From: Aeromonas veronii
Lineage (GTDB): Bacteria > Pseudomonadota > Gammaproteobacteria > Enterobacterales > Aeromonadaceae
Length of the DNA stretch: 64,000 nt
Assembly: GCF_040215105.1 (NCBI RefSeq)
Contig: NZ_CP157875.1
Span: 1,231,501 to 1,295,500, forward strand
Direction: 5' to 3'
Position 1 is the first letter of the stretch. Each line of letters starts with the position of its first letter. Made by a program: the position numbers and the translations under genes. Below, piece by piece: positions 42,364 to 52,435 of the stretch. The notes under the pieces were generated by a model that saw only the letters and a program-made list of their open reading frames with translations, had not been told where the DNA came from and ran no database searches.

Positions 42364-42792
42364 ATGTTGAGACTGAGTCGGCCGGAAGACATGGAAGAGA
42401 TCGTCGAAATCTGGCTGCTGGCCTCCCTGCAGGCCCATGATTTCGTCGACGCTTCCTGCTGGTGGCAGGCTCAGGAGGACTTGCGCACCCGCTACCTCGA
42501 TCATGCCCGTATCTGGGTGTTTGAAGAGCGGGGGGATTTGCTCGGTTTCACGGCATTGGTGGAGGATTTCCTGGCCGCCCTCTTCGTGCGCCCCGACCGT
42601 CAGGGGCGAGGGGTGGGCCATGCCTTGCTGCAGGAGGTGAGGGCTCAGGGTCGGGAGCTGCATACCCGGGTGTTCGTGGAGAACGAGCCGGCGGTGCGCT
42701 TCTATCGCCGCCATGGCTTCGTCATCGGTGATGAGGTGTCCGATCCCCTGACGGGCCATCTGCAGTACAAGATGTCTTGTCCGGCCCTCTGA
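42364..42792 (+). CDS. GNAT N-acetyltransferase (YjaB-like)
   Basis: The 142-residue protein has a single GNAT fold with the acetyl-CoA loop RPDRQGRGVGHALL (about residues 76-89) and the C-terminal NEPAVRFYRRHGF. It resembles E. coli YjaB (shared HDF motif near residue 25). The acceptor substrate is unknown. The ATG follows AAGGATAAAAAA. It lies 118 bases before sbcD on the same strand. Confidence 0.88.
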   Translation: MLRLSRPEDMEEIVEIWLLASLQAHDFVDASCWWQAQEDLRTRYLDHARIWVFEERGDLLGFTALVEDFLAALFVRPDRQGRGVGHALLQEVRAQGRELHTRVFVENEPAVRFYRRHGFVIGDEVSDPLTGHLQYKMSCPAL

Positions 42793-42910
42793 CACCGAGG
42801 CTAGTGCCCTGATTTAGCGGGTTGTCTTGCTTGAAAAAAGGGAGCGCTGTCCGCATCCTGTCTGCACAGGGTAGCGCGACTACCTCCCTCTTTATCCGAG
42901 CCGCTTTCTC

Positions 42911-44137
42911 ATGAAGATCCTGCACACAGCCGATTGGCACCTTGGCCATCAACTCCATGGCCATGAGCGCCGTTTCGAACACGATGCCTTCCTCGACTGG
43001 CTGGCCGATACCATCAAGACGCGGCAGATAGACGCCCTGCTGGTGGCCGGCGATCTGTTCGACACCGCCAACCCTCCCGCCAGCGCCTGGCAACAGCTCT
43101 ATCGCTTCCTGGCGCGGCTGCGCGCCGAGCTGCCCCATCTCAATATGGTGCTTATCGGTGGCAATCATGACTCTCCCTCCAAGCTGGATGCTCCCCACGA
43201 GCTGCTGCGTGCCTTCGATCTGCACCTGGTTGGCAGCATCAGCCGGGACGCCGAGGGGCGGCTCGAAACCGAACGTCTGCTGGTGCCGCTGCAAGACAAG
43301 ACGGGCAAGGTTGCCACCTGGTGCGCCGCCGTGCCATTCCTGCGCAGCAGCGATCTGCGGGTCGAATGCCTGGAAGAGGGGCAGGACAGGTTGATAGAAG
43401 GGGTTCGCCAGGTTTATGCCGCCGTGCTGGATGCCGGCCGGGCACGCTGTGAGCCCGGCCAGGGGCTGATCGCCATGGGCCACGCCTATCTGGCGGCGGG
43501 CCAGCTCTCCGAGCTCTCCGAGCGGCGGGTACTCGGCGGCAACCAGCACGCCCTGCCCGCCGACATCTTCGCCCTGGCCGATTACACGGCTCTGGGGCAT
43601 CTGCATCTGGCCCAGAGCCCGGCGCCCGGGGTGCACTACAGCGGCTCGCCGCTGCCGCTGTCTCTCGCCGAGGCGAATTACAACCATCAGGTGCTGGAAG
43701 TGACGCTGGAGGAGGGCAAACTGGCCGGGCTGGAGCGGATCCCCGTGCCCCGCGCGGTGGAGATGATCCGGCTGCCGGAGAGCGCCCTCGATGAGGCGCT
43801 CGACGCCATCGCGGCGCTCGAGGTGCCTCCATTGCCCGCAGAGGCCCAACCCTTCCTCGAGGTGCGACTGCTGCTGCCCAAACCCGAGGCCCGGATCCGC
43901 GAGCGCGTATTGGCGGCCATGGCGGGCAAGCCGGTGCGTCTGGCCCGTATCAGCACCCGCTATCAGGGTTCCGGTCAGGGGCTTGCCGACGGGGTGAGTC
44001 GCCGCAGGCTGGACGAGATCTCCCCCACCGAGGTGTTCAGGCTCTGTTATCAGCGTCAGTTCGAGGGGGAACCCTCTCCCGAACTGGTGTCCTCGTTTGA
44101 AGAGATCCTGGTGCAGGTGAAGGAGGAGCAGGCATGA
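42911..44137 (+). CDS. sbcD: Nuclease SbcCD subunit D
   Basis: The 408-residue Mre11-type nuclease subunit has the metallophosphatase motifs HTADWHLGH (residues 5-13), VAGDLFD, GGNHDSP, GHAYLAAG and GHLHLAQ, all with their metal-binding residues. With SbcC it cleaves hairpins and processes DNA ends. Its last codons (GCATGA) overlap the ATG of the truncated sbcC copy, the coupling normally seen between sbcD and sbcC. Confidence 0.97.
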   Translation: MKILHTADWHLGHQLHGHERRFEHDAFLDWLADTIKTRQIDALLVAGDLFDTANPPASAWQQLYRFLARLRAELPHLNMVLIGGNHDSPSKLDAPHELLRAFDLHLVGSISRDAEGRLETERLLVPLQDKTGKVATWCAAVPFLRSSDLRVECLEEGQDRLIEGVRQVYAAVLDAGRARCEPGQGLIAMGHAYLAAGQLSELSERRVLGGNQHALPADIFALADYTALGHLHLAQSPAPGVHYSGSPLPLSLAEANYNHQVLEVTLEEGKLAGLERIPVPRAVEMIRLPESALDEALDAIAALEVPPLPAEAQPFLEVRLLLPKPEARIRERVLAAMAGKPVRLARISTRYQGSGQGLADGVSRRRLDEISPTEVFRLCYQRQFEGEPSPELVSSFEEILVQVKEEQA

Positions 44138-44307
44138 AGATCCTCTCCCTCTCTGGCGAGAACCTCGCCAGCCTGACCAGCCAGTTCACCATCGATTTCA
44201 ACCGGGGGGCTCTCGGCGCCGCCGGCCTGTTTGCCATCACCGGCAACACGCGGGCTGATGGGGGCAAGAGCACGATCGACATCGGCTTGCCATGGATGGA
44301 GGCGTGA
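44134..44307 (+). pseudogene. Duplicated, truncated 5' fragment of sbcC
   Basis: A 57-codon ORF starts at the ATGA overlap with sbcD. Its first 39 codons match the start of the full sbcC gene downstream (MKILSLSGENLASLT, then AAGLFAITGNT). Over those 117 bases there are 7 differences, almost all at third positions. It then diverges inside the Walker A motif (TRADGGKST instead of TGAGKST) and stops at 44307. It cannot encode a working ATPase. It occupies the place where sbcC translation would normally be coupled to sbcD. Confidence 0.9.
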
Positions 44308-44311
44308 ACTC

Positions 44312-47300
44312 ATGAAGATCCTTTCCCTTTCTGGCGAGAACCTCGCCAGCCTGACCGGTCAGTTCACCATCGATTTCAACCGGGGGGCCCTCGGCGCCGC
44401 CGGCCTGTTTGCCATTACCGGCAATACGGGCGCGGGCAAGAGTACCCTGCTCGATGCCATCTGCCTTGCCCTCTACGACGAGATGCCGCGCTTTATCGCC
44501 AATCGCAAGCACGTGGCCGAAGTGGGGCGGGTCGATGACGAGGAGAAACTCAAGGCCAACGACGTGCGCGGCATCCTCAGTCGCGGTCATGCCAGCAGTT
44601 TTGCCGAGGTGCAGTTTCGCGGCTGTGACGGCCGCCGCTACCTAGCTCGCTGGGCAGTGCGCCGTGCCCGCAACCGCGCTGAGGGGCGTTTCCAGGCTCA
44701 GGAGCGCAGCCTGACCGATGTCGAGAGCGGCCAGGTCTTCTCCGGCAGTAAGCGGGAGCTGCAGGATCGCATCGACGAACTGGTGGGCCTCTCCTGGGAG
44801 CAGTTCCGAAGGGCGGTGATCCTGCCCCAGGGGGAGTTTGCCGCCTTCCTCAAATCGAGCGCGGACGAGCGCTCTGCGCTCTTGGAGCGCATGACCGGTA
44901 CCGAGCTCTACTCCGCCATCTCCATCCAGACCCATGAGCGGGCCCGGGCCGAGCAGCAGGCGTTGGCCACACTGGCACAGCGCCTCGGCGATGTTCCCCT
45001 GATGGACGAGACGACCCGCGAGGAGTGGGTCGCTCGCCAGCAGAGCCTTGCCACCGAACTCAAGCACGAGCGCCAGCAGCAGCAGTTGCTGCAGGATTTT
45101 CGCGATCTGGGCGAGCGCATCGCGGCGTTGAGTCAGGCTTGTCAGGCCGGCCAGACTGAACTGGCCGCCGTCGAGCAGGCTCACCGTGAGGCGGCCCCTT
45201 TGCGAGAAGAGTTCACCCGCGCCGAGCAGGCCCAGGTGGCGCGTGCCGACCATGACGAGTTGGCGCGTCTTGAACGTGAATTGCAGCAGCAAGCACTGCT
45301 CATTGGCCAGTTGGGGCCTGAGTTGATCCAGGTTGAACAGGCGCAGCAGCAGGCCGTGCTGCATGAGCAACAACTGTTGGCACAAAAGAGTGCGACCGAG
45401 CGCGAATGGGGGGCCATGCAGCCCGAACTCAAACGGGCTCAGGATCTCGACACCCGGATCAGGGAAAAAGCCGACCTGCTGCTGGAGATCAAGCAGCAGG
45501 GCACCCAGGCCCGGGCCCTGCAAGTTGCGTTGCAGCAGGAGTGCCAGCAGCAGCGCGAGCAGGTGCAGGCACTGGAAGAGAGCCGCCAGCGCTGGGCTAA
45601 CTGGCTCGATGAGCGCAAGACGCTGATCCCGCTGGCGCCCCAGTGGCAACCCCTGCTGGCTGCCATGCAGGATTGGGCAGAGGGCAGGGGACAATTGCAG
45701 CGCCTGCGTCAGCTCCATGAGCAGCGGGATCTGGCCCTGCGAGAGTTGAAGGCCGATCTGGAGCAGGGGCAGCAGGAGCGGGACTATTGGCAGCAGGAGC
45801 AGATCCGGCTGCAACAGCAGCACGATCAACGGCTGGCCGAGGAGTGGGATGTCAGAGTCGCCAGCGTGCAGGAGCAGCGCCAGGCCGATACCCAGCAACT
45901 GGCGCGGGTGCATCAGTTGCTGGAGCTGGCCCGAAGCGGGCGCAGCCACAGCGAGCAGTTGGAGCGTCTCTGCCAGGAATTGAGTCAGCTTGAACAGCAG
46001 CTCGCCCGTCTCGCAACCCTGCATGACGAGCGGGAGCCCGTGCTGACTCGCCTCGCCATCCAGCGCGACGAGGCACGCTTGGCGCTGGAGCAGGCCCGGG
46101 CCGTGGCCAGTTTCGAGCAGCATCGCCATGAGCTGCAAGATGAGATGTCCTGCCCGCTCTGCGGCTCAACCGACCATCCCTATCGCCAGAGCCAGCCCCA
46201 GGTCGCGGGCATTCTGGCCCAGCAGGGGGAGCGTGCCCGTCAACTGGCGCTGGAGTGGGAGCAGCTCAATCACTTGCATATCCAGGGGCGGAGTGAGCAG
46301 GCCGAGCTGACCCGCCAGCTGGCGGCCCGCCAGCAACAACGGCCTGAACTGATGGCAAGATCCGAACAACTTGCCCAGCGCTGGGCCGAGCTCGGGGGGC
46401 AGCGCCTGTCGGGGCTGTCGTTGCCGCCTAACCCGAGCCCGGCTGAATGGGCCGAATTGCAGGCCCGGCTGCTGACAGAGGGAGAGTCGCTGGAGCAGCG
46501 CCTGGCGGCGTATGAGCAGCAGTTGCAGCAGGCCCGGCAGGGACAGCAGGCGCTGGCGGGCTTGCGGGAGCAGCTCGCCCAGCTCGGTACCCGCCTGCAG
46601 GCCTTTGAGCTGCGCTGGCACGAGCAGGCGCGGCAGAAGGCCGAGTGGGAGGCCGAACTGAAGGGGCTGGAAGAGCAGGAGGCGGGCCTGCGCCAACGAC
46701 TGGTCCAGGGAGAGGCCAGGCTGGATCGGCAGATGGGAGCAGAGCCCTGGCGTCCCTGGGCCGAAGGGGCTCGCTGGCAGGCGTGGCAAGAGAGTTGTGA
46801 GGCCTGCCTGCAGGGACAGAGGGAGTGGGAGCGGCTCGGCGCCGAGGTGGCGAATCTGACGCCCATGCTGAGTGCACAGGAGGCGCGGACGGCGAGCCAG
46901 AACGAACTGCTGCACAAGCTGGAACGGGATTACAAGGAAGGGGAGCTGCAGCGGCAAGGATTGCTCGCCAATCGAGACGCCTGCCTTGCCGGGCGCCCCA
47001 TAGCCGAGGTGGAGGAGGAGTGGCAGCAGCGGCTGCATGGGCTGAACCATCAGCTGGAGGCAGCGACCCAGGCTCTGCATGCCCTGCGGGAAAAACACAC
47101 CGAACTCAAGACTCGCCTGGCCCATCTGGAGCAGGACAAGCAGATAAGCAGCCGTCGTCAGCGGGAGGTGCTGGGTCATTGGGCCGCCCATGCCAGCAAC
47201 CTCGGCATCGCCGAGTACGAATTGCGCCGTCTGCTGGCTCTCTCCGCCGAGGATCTCAAGGGGCGACGTGCGGCCCTGCAGCAACTGGACGAGGCCCTGG

Positions 47301-48064
47301 CCGAGGCGCGCACCCGACTCGGTGAACGCCAGCGAGCGCAGGCGCAGGAGGAGGCCAAGCTCGAGCGTTATCGCGAACATCACGGCGAGCTCTGCGCTCT
47401 CTCCGTCGAGGCGCTCGGCCAATCCCTGATCATCAGCGAAGCCCGTTGCCGCGAGCTGGAGGAGCAGTTGTTCCAGTGCAAGAGCACCCTGGCCCAGGCC
47501 GAGGCGGCGCAGGCGCAGGCGGGCAGCCTGCAAGCGGCGCTGGCGCGCCAGCAAGGGGTGGCGGATCACTGGCAGCAGCTCAGCGATCTCATCGGCTCCG
47601 CCAGCGGCGCCAAACTGCGCACCTTCGCCCAGAGCCTGACCCTTGAGCGTTTGTTGCTGGAGGCCAATGCCCAGCTCGCCGAGCTCTCTCCCCGCTATCG
47701 GCTGGAGCGGGTACCCGGCACGGATCTGGCGTTGCAGGTGGTGGATCTCGACATGGGGGATGAGGTGCGCTCGGTGGACTCCCTCTCCGGTGGCGAGAGC
47801 TTCCTGGTGTCGCTGGCGCTGGCGCTGGCCCTCTCCAGCCTCTCGTCACGCCAGACCCAGGTCGAATCACTGTTTATCGACGAAGGGTTCGGTACCCTGG
47901 ATCCGGACAGCCTGGATCTCGCGCTCTCCAGCCTCGACTCCCTGCAGGCGGCGGGGCGCCAGATCGGCGTCATCTCCCATGTACAGACCCTGGTGGAGCG
48001 CATCGGTGTGCAGGTGAGGGTCGAGGCCCTGGGCGGCGGTGAGAGCCGGATATGCCTGCCCTGA
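44312..48064 (+). CDS. sbcC: Nuclease SbcCD subunit C (Rad50-like ATPase)
   Basis: The 1250-residue SMC/Rad50-type ATPase has Walker A GNTGAGKST (about 35-43), a long Gln/Glu/Leu-rich coiled coil, a zinc hook C614-P-L-C617, a second coiled-coil arm, the ABC signature LSGGESFLVSLALALAL and Walker B ESLFIDEGFGTLD. ATG 44312 has GGAGG 9 bases upstream. A longer frame from 44231 runs through the duplicated fragment and is rejected. The duplicated 178 bases separate it from sbcD, so coupling with sbcD is lost and this start must be initiated independently. Confidence 0.96.
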   Translation: MKILSLSGENLASLTGQFTIDFNRGALGAAGLFAITGNTGAGKSTLLDAICLALYDEMPRFIANRKHVAEVGRVDDEEKLKANDVRGILSRGHASSFAEVQFRGCDGRRYLARWAVRRARNRAEGRFQAQERSLTDVESGQVFSGSKRELQDRIDELVGLSWEQFRRAVILPQGEFAAFLKSSADERSALLERMTGTELYSAISIQTHERARAEQQALATLAQRLGDVPLMDETTREEWVARQQSLATELKHERQQQQLLQDFRDLGERIAALSQACQAGQTELAAVEQAHREAAPLREEFTRAEQAQVARADHDELARLERELQQQALLIGQLGPELIQVEQAQQQAVLHEQQLLAQKSATEREWGAMQPELKRAQDLDTRIREKADLLLEIKQQGTQARALQVALQQECQQQREQVQALEESRQRWANWLDERKTLIPLAPQWQPLLAAMQDWAEGRGQLQRLRQLHEQRDLALRELKADLEQGQQERDYWQQEQIRLQQQHDQRLAEEWDVRVASVQEQRQADTQQLARVHQLLELARSGRSHSEQLERLCQELSQLEQQLARLATLHDEREPVLTRLAIQRDEARLALEQARAVASFEQHRHELQDEMSCPLCGSTDHPYRQSQPQVAGILAQQGERARQLALEWEQLNHLHIQGRSEQAELTRQLAARQQQRPELMARSEQLAQRWAELGGQRLSGLSLPPNPSPAEWAELQARLLTEGESLEQRLAAYEQQLQQARQGQQALAGLREQLAQLGTRLQAFELRWHEQARQKAEWEAELKGLEEQEAGLRQRLVQGEARLDRQMGAEPWRPWAEGARWQAWQESCEACLQGQREWERLGAEVANLTPMLSAQEARTASQNELLHKLERDYKEGELQRQGLLANRDACLAGRPIAEVEEEWQQRLHGLNHQLEAATQALHALREKHTELKTRLAHLEQDKQISSRRQREVLGHWAAHASNLGIAEYELRRLLALSAEDLKGRRAALQQLDEALAEARTRLGERQRAQAQEEAKLERYREHHGELCALSVEALGQSLIISEARCRELEEQLFQCKSTLAQAEAAQAQAGSLQAALARQQGVADHWQQLSDLIGSASGAKLRTFAQSLTLERLLLEANAQLAELSPRYRLERVPGTDLALQVVDLDMGDEVRSVDSLSGGESFLVSLALALALSSLSSRQTQVESLFIDEGFGTLDPDSLDLALSSLDSLQAAGRQIGVISHVQTLVERIGVQVRVEALGGGESRICLP

Positions 48065-48083
48065 CTCGGCGGTGACGGCCATC

Positions 48084-48120
48084 ACAACCCTGCCGGATGA
48101 AGATCTGGCAGGGTTTTTTA
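48084..48120 (+). terminator. Intrinsic terminator after sbcC
   Basis: AACCCTGCC (48086-48094) pairs with GGCAGGGTT (48107-48115), then a T-run, 20 bases past the sbcC stop codon. Confidence 0.9.
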
Positions 48121-48214
48121 TTGGGTATTTTTGTTTTGCGGTGTGTTGCTGCGGTCAGTTGCCGGATGGGTGGATATCTATGCTGACATGGTTGATGGTC
48201 TCTGACACGGGACC

Positions 48215-48249
48215 ATAAAAAAACCGAAGCCCAGGGCTTCGGTTTTTTG
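48215..48249. terminator. Bidirectional intrinsic terminator, end of crr
   Basis: AAAAAACCGAAGCC pairs with GGCTTCGGTTTTTT, with A- and T-runs on each side. It mainly serves the leftward ptsH-ptsI-crr transcript. Confidence 0.92.
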
Positions 48250-48280
48250 TTGCAGTCACTGGCGCGAGGCCAGGATCGCA

Positions 48281-48790
48281 TTACTTCTTGATGCGGATCA
48301 CCGGGGTCTCACCGACGGTCACGGCGCCAGTCATCTTGATCAGCTCTTTGATCTCATCCATGTTGGAGATGACCACAGGCGTCAGGGTAGACTTGGCTTT
48401 GGCTTCCAGTACGGCCAGATCGAATTCGATGATGGTGTCACCGCGCTTGACCTGCTGACCTTCCTGGGCGATACGGGTGAAGCCTTCGCCTTTCAGCTCA
48501 ACGGTGTCGATACCGAAGTGAACGAACAGCTCGATACCAGAGTCGGATTCCAGAGAGAACGCGTGGTTGGTCTCGAAGATCTTGCCGATGGTGCCGTCGC
48601 ACGGCGCGACCATCTTGTTGCCAGCCGGCTTGATGGCGATGCCGTCGCCGACGATCTTCTCGGCGAAGACCACATCGGGCACGTCTTCGATCGGTACGAT
48701 TTCACCTGACAGGGGGGCAAAGATCTCGATGCCACCGGTGTCAGAGCTGTCATCGGAAACCAGTTTCTTCAGTTTATCAAACAGACCCAT
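48281..48790 (-). CDS. crr: PTS enzyme IIA-Glc
   Basis: The 169-residue cytoplasmic phosphocarrier of the glucose PTS has active-site histidines at H76 (ETNHAFSL) and H91 (LFVHFGIDTVELKG), counting Met (75 and 90 in E. coli). It passes phosphate from HPr to glucose permease, and its phosphorylation state regulates adenylate cyclase and non-PTS permeases. It is the last gene of the ptsH-ptsI-crr operon, 42 bases after ptsI, with AGGAGC as ribosome site. Confidence 0.98.
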   Translation of the reverse strand: MGLFDKLKKLVSDDSSDTGGIEIFAPLSGEIVPIEDVPDVVFAEKIVGDGIAIKPAGNKMVAPCDGTIGKIFETNHAFSLESDSGIELFVHFGIDTVELKGEGFTRIAQEGQQVKRGDTIIEFDLAVLEAKAKSTLTPVVISNMDEIKELIKMTGAVTVGETPVIRIKK

Positions 48791-48832
48791 AGTAAAAGCT
48801 CCTAGAGATGATTGTCGCTGTTTGCAGCGATC

Positions 48833-50560
48833 TTAGCAGACTGCCTTCTGCTTAATAAAGTTATCTACACAGGCTTCGATTTCGGCGGCGGTCGCATAGC
48901 TCAGGGCCTGGTCTGCCATTGCCTTCACATCTTCGAAGTTGGTGTTACGGATAAGCTTCTTGATACGCGGTACAGAGATGGCGCTCATGGAGAACTCATC
49001 CAGACCCATACCCAGCAGCAGCAAGGTGGCGCGTTCGTCACCGGCCAGTTCGCCGCACATACCTGTCCACTTGCCATTGTCATGGGAAGCGTCGATGACC
49101 ATCTTGATCAGGGTCAGGACGGAAGGTGACAGCGGGTTGTACATGGCGGAAATCATCTCGTTACCACGGTCGACGGCCAGGGTGTACTGGGTCAGGTCGT
49201 TGGTACCGATACTGAAGAAATCCACTTCCTTGGCCAGATGATGTGCCATCACGGCTGCAGCCGGGGTCTCGATCATGATACCCACTTCGATGGATTCATC
49301 AAAGGCTTTGCCTTCGGCGCGCAGTTCGGCTTTGAGCGTCTCCACGGTGGCCTTCAGGCTGCGGAACTCTTCGACGGAGATGATCATCGGGAACATGATG
49401 CGCAGCTTGCCGAAGGCAGAGGCACGCAGGATGGCCCGCAGCTGGGCGTTCATGATGTCGGCGCGATCGAAGAAGATCCGCACGGCACGCCAGCCCAGGA
49501 AGGGGTTCATCTCTTTCGGGAAATTCATGTATGGCAGTTCTTTGTCGCCGCCGATGTCCATGGTACGGACGATGATCGGCTGATCCGGCATGGCCTCTGC
49601 CACTTCTTTGTAGGCCTTGAACTGCTCGTCTTCGGTCGGCAGCGCATCACGGTCCATGAACAGGAATTCGGTGCGGTACAGACCCACGCCTTCGGCGCCG
49701 TTGCGGATGGCACCCTCGGTATCCTTGACGGTACCGATGTTGGCGCACACCTCGACCTGGTGACCGTCCAGGGTGATGGCGGGCAAGTCTTTCAGCTTGG
49801 CCAGCTCATCTTTCTCAGCCTGGAACTGGGCCTGCAGCTCTTTGAACTTGGCCAGCTGTTCGGCGGTCGGGTTGAGGACGATCTGGTTGTTGATCGCATC
49901 CAGTACCAGCACGTCACCATTCTTGACGCGCTCGGTGATATCGTTTGTCCCCACGATGGCCGGCAGCTCCAGGGAGCGGGCCATGATGGAGGTGTGAGAG
50001 GTTCGGCCACCGATATCGGTAACGAAACCCAGCACGTATTTCAGGTTGATCTGAGCGGTTTCGGACGGGGTCAGGTCTTTGGCGACCAGGATGACCTCTT
50101 CGTCGATGGTGCTCAGGTTGACAACGGCGATGCCGAGCACGTTCTTCACCAGACGGGTGCCGATGTCACGGAAGTCGGTGGCGCGCTCACGCAGATAGGG
50201 GTCATCCAGCTCGGCCATCATCTTGGCGTACTGCTCGATCACCTCGTAGATGGCTTTGTCGGCGGATGCCTTGTTGTCTTTGATGAAGGATCTGATATCC
50301 CCTTCGAGCTCCTCGTCTTCGAGCAGCATGATGTGGCCTTCGAAGATGGCCTCTTTTTCTTCACCGAAGGTGCGACCGGCCATCACCTTGATGGCTTCCA
50401 GCTGTGCGGCTGACTTGGTGCGGGCTTCGAGGAAGCGGTTGATTTCGGCGTCAATCTGGTCAACAGAAATCTTGCCCTGATTGATAACGATTTCATCTTC
50501 TTTCAGAAGAAGCGCCTTGCCGAATGCGATACCGGGGGACGCAAGAATGCCAGATATCAT
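48833..50560 (-). CDS. ptsI: PTS enzyme I
   Basis: The 575-residue phosphoenolpyruvate-protein phosphotransferase starts the PTS cascade. The phosphohistidine lies in [13 protein letters not shown] (about residue 189) and the PEP-binding domain holds the active-site cysteine in [10 protein letters not shown] (about 502). Length equals E. coli EI. It lies between ptsH and crr on the same strand, with a 44-base gap from ptsH. Confidence 0.98.
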   Translation of the reverse strand: MISGILASPGIAFGKALLLKEDEIVINQGKISVDQIDAEINRFLEARTKSAAQLEAIKVMAGRTFGEEKEAIFEGHIMLLEDEELEGDIRSFIKDNKASADKAIYEVIEQYAKMMAELDDPYLRERATDFRDIGTRLVKNVLGIAVVNLSTIDEEVILVAKDLTPSETAQINLKYVLGFVTDIGGRTSHTSIMARSLELPAIVGTNDITERVKNGDVLVLDAINNQIVLNPTAEQLAKFKELQAQFQAEKDELAKLKDLPAITLDGHQVEVCANIGTVKDTEGAIRNGAEGVGLYRTEFLFMDRDALPTEDEQFKAYKEVAEAMPDQPIIVRTMDIGGDKELPYMNFPKEMNPFLGWRAVRIFFDRADIMNAQLRAILRASAFGKLRIMFPMIISVEEFRSLKATVETLKAELRAEGKAFDESIEVGIMIETPAAAVMAHHLAKEVDFFSIGTNDLTQYTLAVDRGNEMISAMYNPLSPSVLTLIKMVIDASHDNGKWTGMCGELAGDERATLLLLGMGLDEFSMSAISVPRIKKLIRNTNFEDVKAMADQALSYATAAEIEACVDNFIKQKAVC

Positions 50561-50604
50561 AATCCTTCCTATTAAAACGACTGTGGGGGAGGAATAAAGC
50601 TGGA

Positions 50605-50862
50605 TTACTCCAGCTCGTCCATCAGGGCAACCAGCTTCTCAACGGCTTTCTGTGCGTCCGGGCCGTCGGCCTGGATGGTCACGTTGGTGCCTTTGGTCAG
50701 GCCCAGGGTCTGCAGCTTGAACAGGCTCTTGGCGCTGGCGGATTTGCCACCGGAGACCACAGTGATCTCGCTTTGGAATTCTTTGGCTTCTTTCACGAAC
50801 TGAGCTGCGGGACGGGTGTGCAGGCCGTTTTCAGCAGTAATAACAACAGACTTCTCGTACAT
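50605..50862 (-). CDS. ptsH: PTS phosphocarrier HPr
   Basis: The 85-residue protein carries the phosphorylation site H15 (NGLHTRPAA) and the S46 region ([10 protein letters not shown]). It accepts phosphate from enzyme I and passes it to the IIA domains. It is the first gene of the operon. About 440 bases separate it from cysK; they hold the cysK terminator and a long AT-rich promoter region with a Crp-like site. Confidence 0.98.
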   Translation of the reverse strand: MYEKSVVITAENGLHTRPAAQFVKEAKEFQSEITVVSGGKSASAKSLFKLQTLGLTKGTNVTIQADGPDAQKAVEKLVALMDELE

Positions 50863-51143
50863 GGTTTCACCCCATATTATTGATATTGTGTGGAGAGGTG
50901 GTTGCTTTTGAGGCTTCCAGTCTCACCGTGTCAGTATGGATATGTTGTAAAGTAACGAAATAAGACCTGCAATGGTTTAATCCAGGTCAATTTTCTGTGC
51001 AGTATTCAGCGCCCCGGCTAACTCTTTTTCGTTATCGCTCTACAGGCCGCATCAGTACTGGCTTGAGATTAATTTATAACGAAAAATAACACTTTGTTAC
51101 CTTGTGATACCTAGCCGGGAATCACCTCGTGACGGGGCACAGG

Positions 51144-51161
51144 ATATGAGATTTATCACAG
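51144..51161. promoter_or_regulatory. Crp-like site upstream of ptsH
   Basis: TATGA-GATTTA-TCACA matches the Crp half-sites (TGTGA-N6-TCACA) with one mismatch. It lies about 280 bases upstream of ptsH. The E. coli pts operon is Crp-regulated from several promoters. The rest of 50863-51255 holds no gene. Confidence 0.5.
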
Positions 51162-51255
51162 AATGTCTGCTTTTTTTGTCATCCCGGAATTTGTTATTTT
51201 ACCCCAAAAAATAAGGGTCGTCTGACACTGTCGGCTACAGAGTTTAGCTCATAAA

Positions 51256-51288
51256 GAAAACGGCGCTCCGAAGAGCGCCGTTGTTTTG
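51256..51288 (-). terminator. Intrinsic terminator of cysK
   Basis: AACGGCGCT (51259-51267) pairs with AGCGCCGTT (51274-51282), followed on the minus strand by TTCTTT. It lies 20 bases after the cysK stop codon. Confidence 0.87.
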
Positions 51289-51303
51289 ATGTAAGGGGAT
51301 CAA

Positions 51304-52272
51304 TTATTGCTGCAGTTCCTGCTCGCTGAACACCCCGGCGAACAGGGCGCTGGAGAGGTAGCGCTCGGCGGCGCTCGGCAGGATGACGACGATGGTCTTG
51401 CCCTCGAATTCCGGCAGTTCGGCCAGACGGGCGGCGGCCACGACGGCGGCGCCAGAGCTGATCCCAGCCAGAATGCCTTCCTCTTCCATCAGGCGACGGG
51501 CCATCTCGATGGACTCCTCGCTGCTCACCTGCTCGACGCGGTCCAGCAGGGTCAAGTCCAGGTTGCCCGGGATGAAGCCGGCGCCAATGCCCTGGATCTT
51601 GTGAGGACCGGGTTTGATCTCCTGACCGGCCAGTTTCTGACTGATGACAGGGGATTCTGACGGCTCGACGGCGACGGAGACGATGGCCTTGCCCTTGGTC
51701 TGCTTGATATAGCGGGAGACACCGGTGATGGTGCCGCCGGTGCCGACGCCCGCCACGAACACATCGACGTCACCGTCGGTGGCTTCCCAGATCTCGGGGC
51801 CTGTGGTCTTTTCGTGGATCTCCGGGTTGGCGGGGTTTTCGAACTGTTGCAGCAGCACATACTTGCCCGGCTCGGATTCGAGGATCTCGTTGGCCTTGGC
51901 GATGGCGCCCTTCATGCCGAGTGGGCCTTCGGTCAGCACCAGATTGGCACCCAGGGCCTTGAGCAGCTTGCGGCGCTCCAGGCTCATGGTGGCGGGCATG
52001 GTTAGGGTAATGGGATAGCCGCGGGCGGCGGCCACGAAGGCCAGAGCAATGCCGGTGTTACCGCTGGTGGGCTCGATGATCTCCTTGCCCTTGGTCAGCA
52101 CGCCGCGCTTTTCGGCATCCCAGATGAGGTTGGCACCGATCCGGCATTTGACGCTGAAGCTCGGGTTGCGGCTCTCGATCTTGGCCAGCACGCGGCCCTT
52201 GGTAACACGGTTGAGACGAACCAGCGGGGTGTTGCCTATGGTTTGGCTGTTGTCCTCAAAAATTTTGCTCAT
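51304..52272 (-). CDS. cysK: Cysteine synthase A (O-acetylserine sulfhydrylase)
   Basis: The 322-residue PLP enzyme makes cysteine from O-acetylserine and sulfide. The PLP lysine is K42 in [11 protein letters not shown], the substrate loop is TSGNTGIA, and the phosphate-binding loop is [13 protein letters not shown] 52272 has AGGGA about 9 bases upstream; the frame extends to 52308. cysK upstream of ptsHI-crr is the enterobacterial order. The AT-rich stretch 52340-52400 with repeated AACATAT words is the likely promoter region; I could not define a CysB site. Confidence 0.97.
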   Translation of the reverse strand: MSKIFEDNSQTIGNTPLVRLNRVTKGRVLAKIESRNPSFSVKCRIGANLIWDAEKRGVLTKGKEIIEPTSGNTGIALAFVAAARGYPITLTMPATMSLERRKLLKALGANLVLTEGPLGMKGAIAKANEILESEPGKYVLLQQFENPANPEIHEKTTGPEIWEATDGDVDVFVAGVGTGGTITGVSRYIKQTKGKAIVSVAVEPSESPVISQKLAGQEIKPGPHKIQGIGAGFIPGNLDLTLLDRVEQVSSEESIEMARRLMEEEGILAGISSGAAVVAAARLAELPEFEGKTIVVILPSAAERYLSSALFAGVFSEQELQQ

Positions 52273-52435
52273 GGTGCTATCCCTGTGTTTGTTAAGGCGA
52301 TGAAACAAGATTACCCTGTGATTTCTGAATGAGAAGTGACGAATCGTTATAACAATATGTTATTACAACATATAGAACTTATTCTTTATTACCGAGGTCC
52401 AGCCCGGGCCTTGTGCTACCAAGGAAATGGACACC

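Noticed and set aside
44231-44311. Upstream extension of sbcC to an ATG at 44231
   Set aside because: The extra 27 residues come from the duplicated fragment read in another frame. ATG 44312 has a good ribosome site and gives the conserved MKILSLSGEN start.
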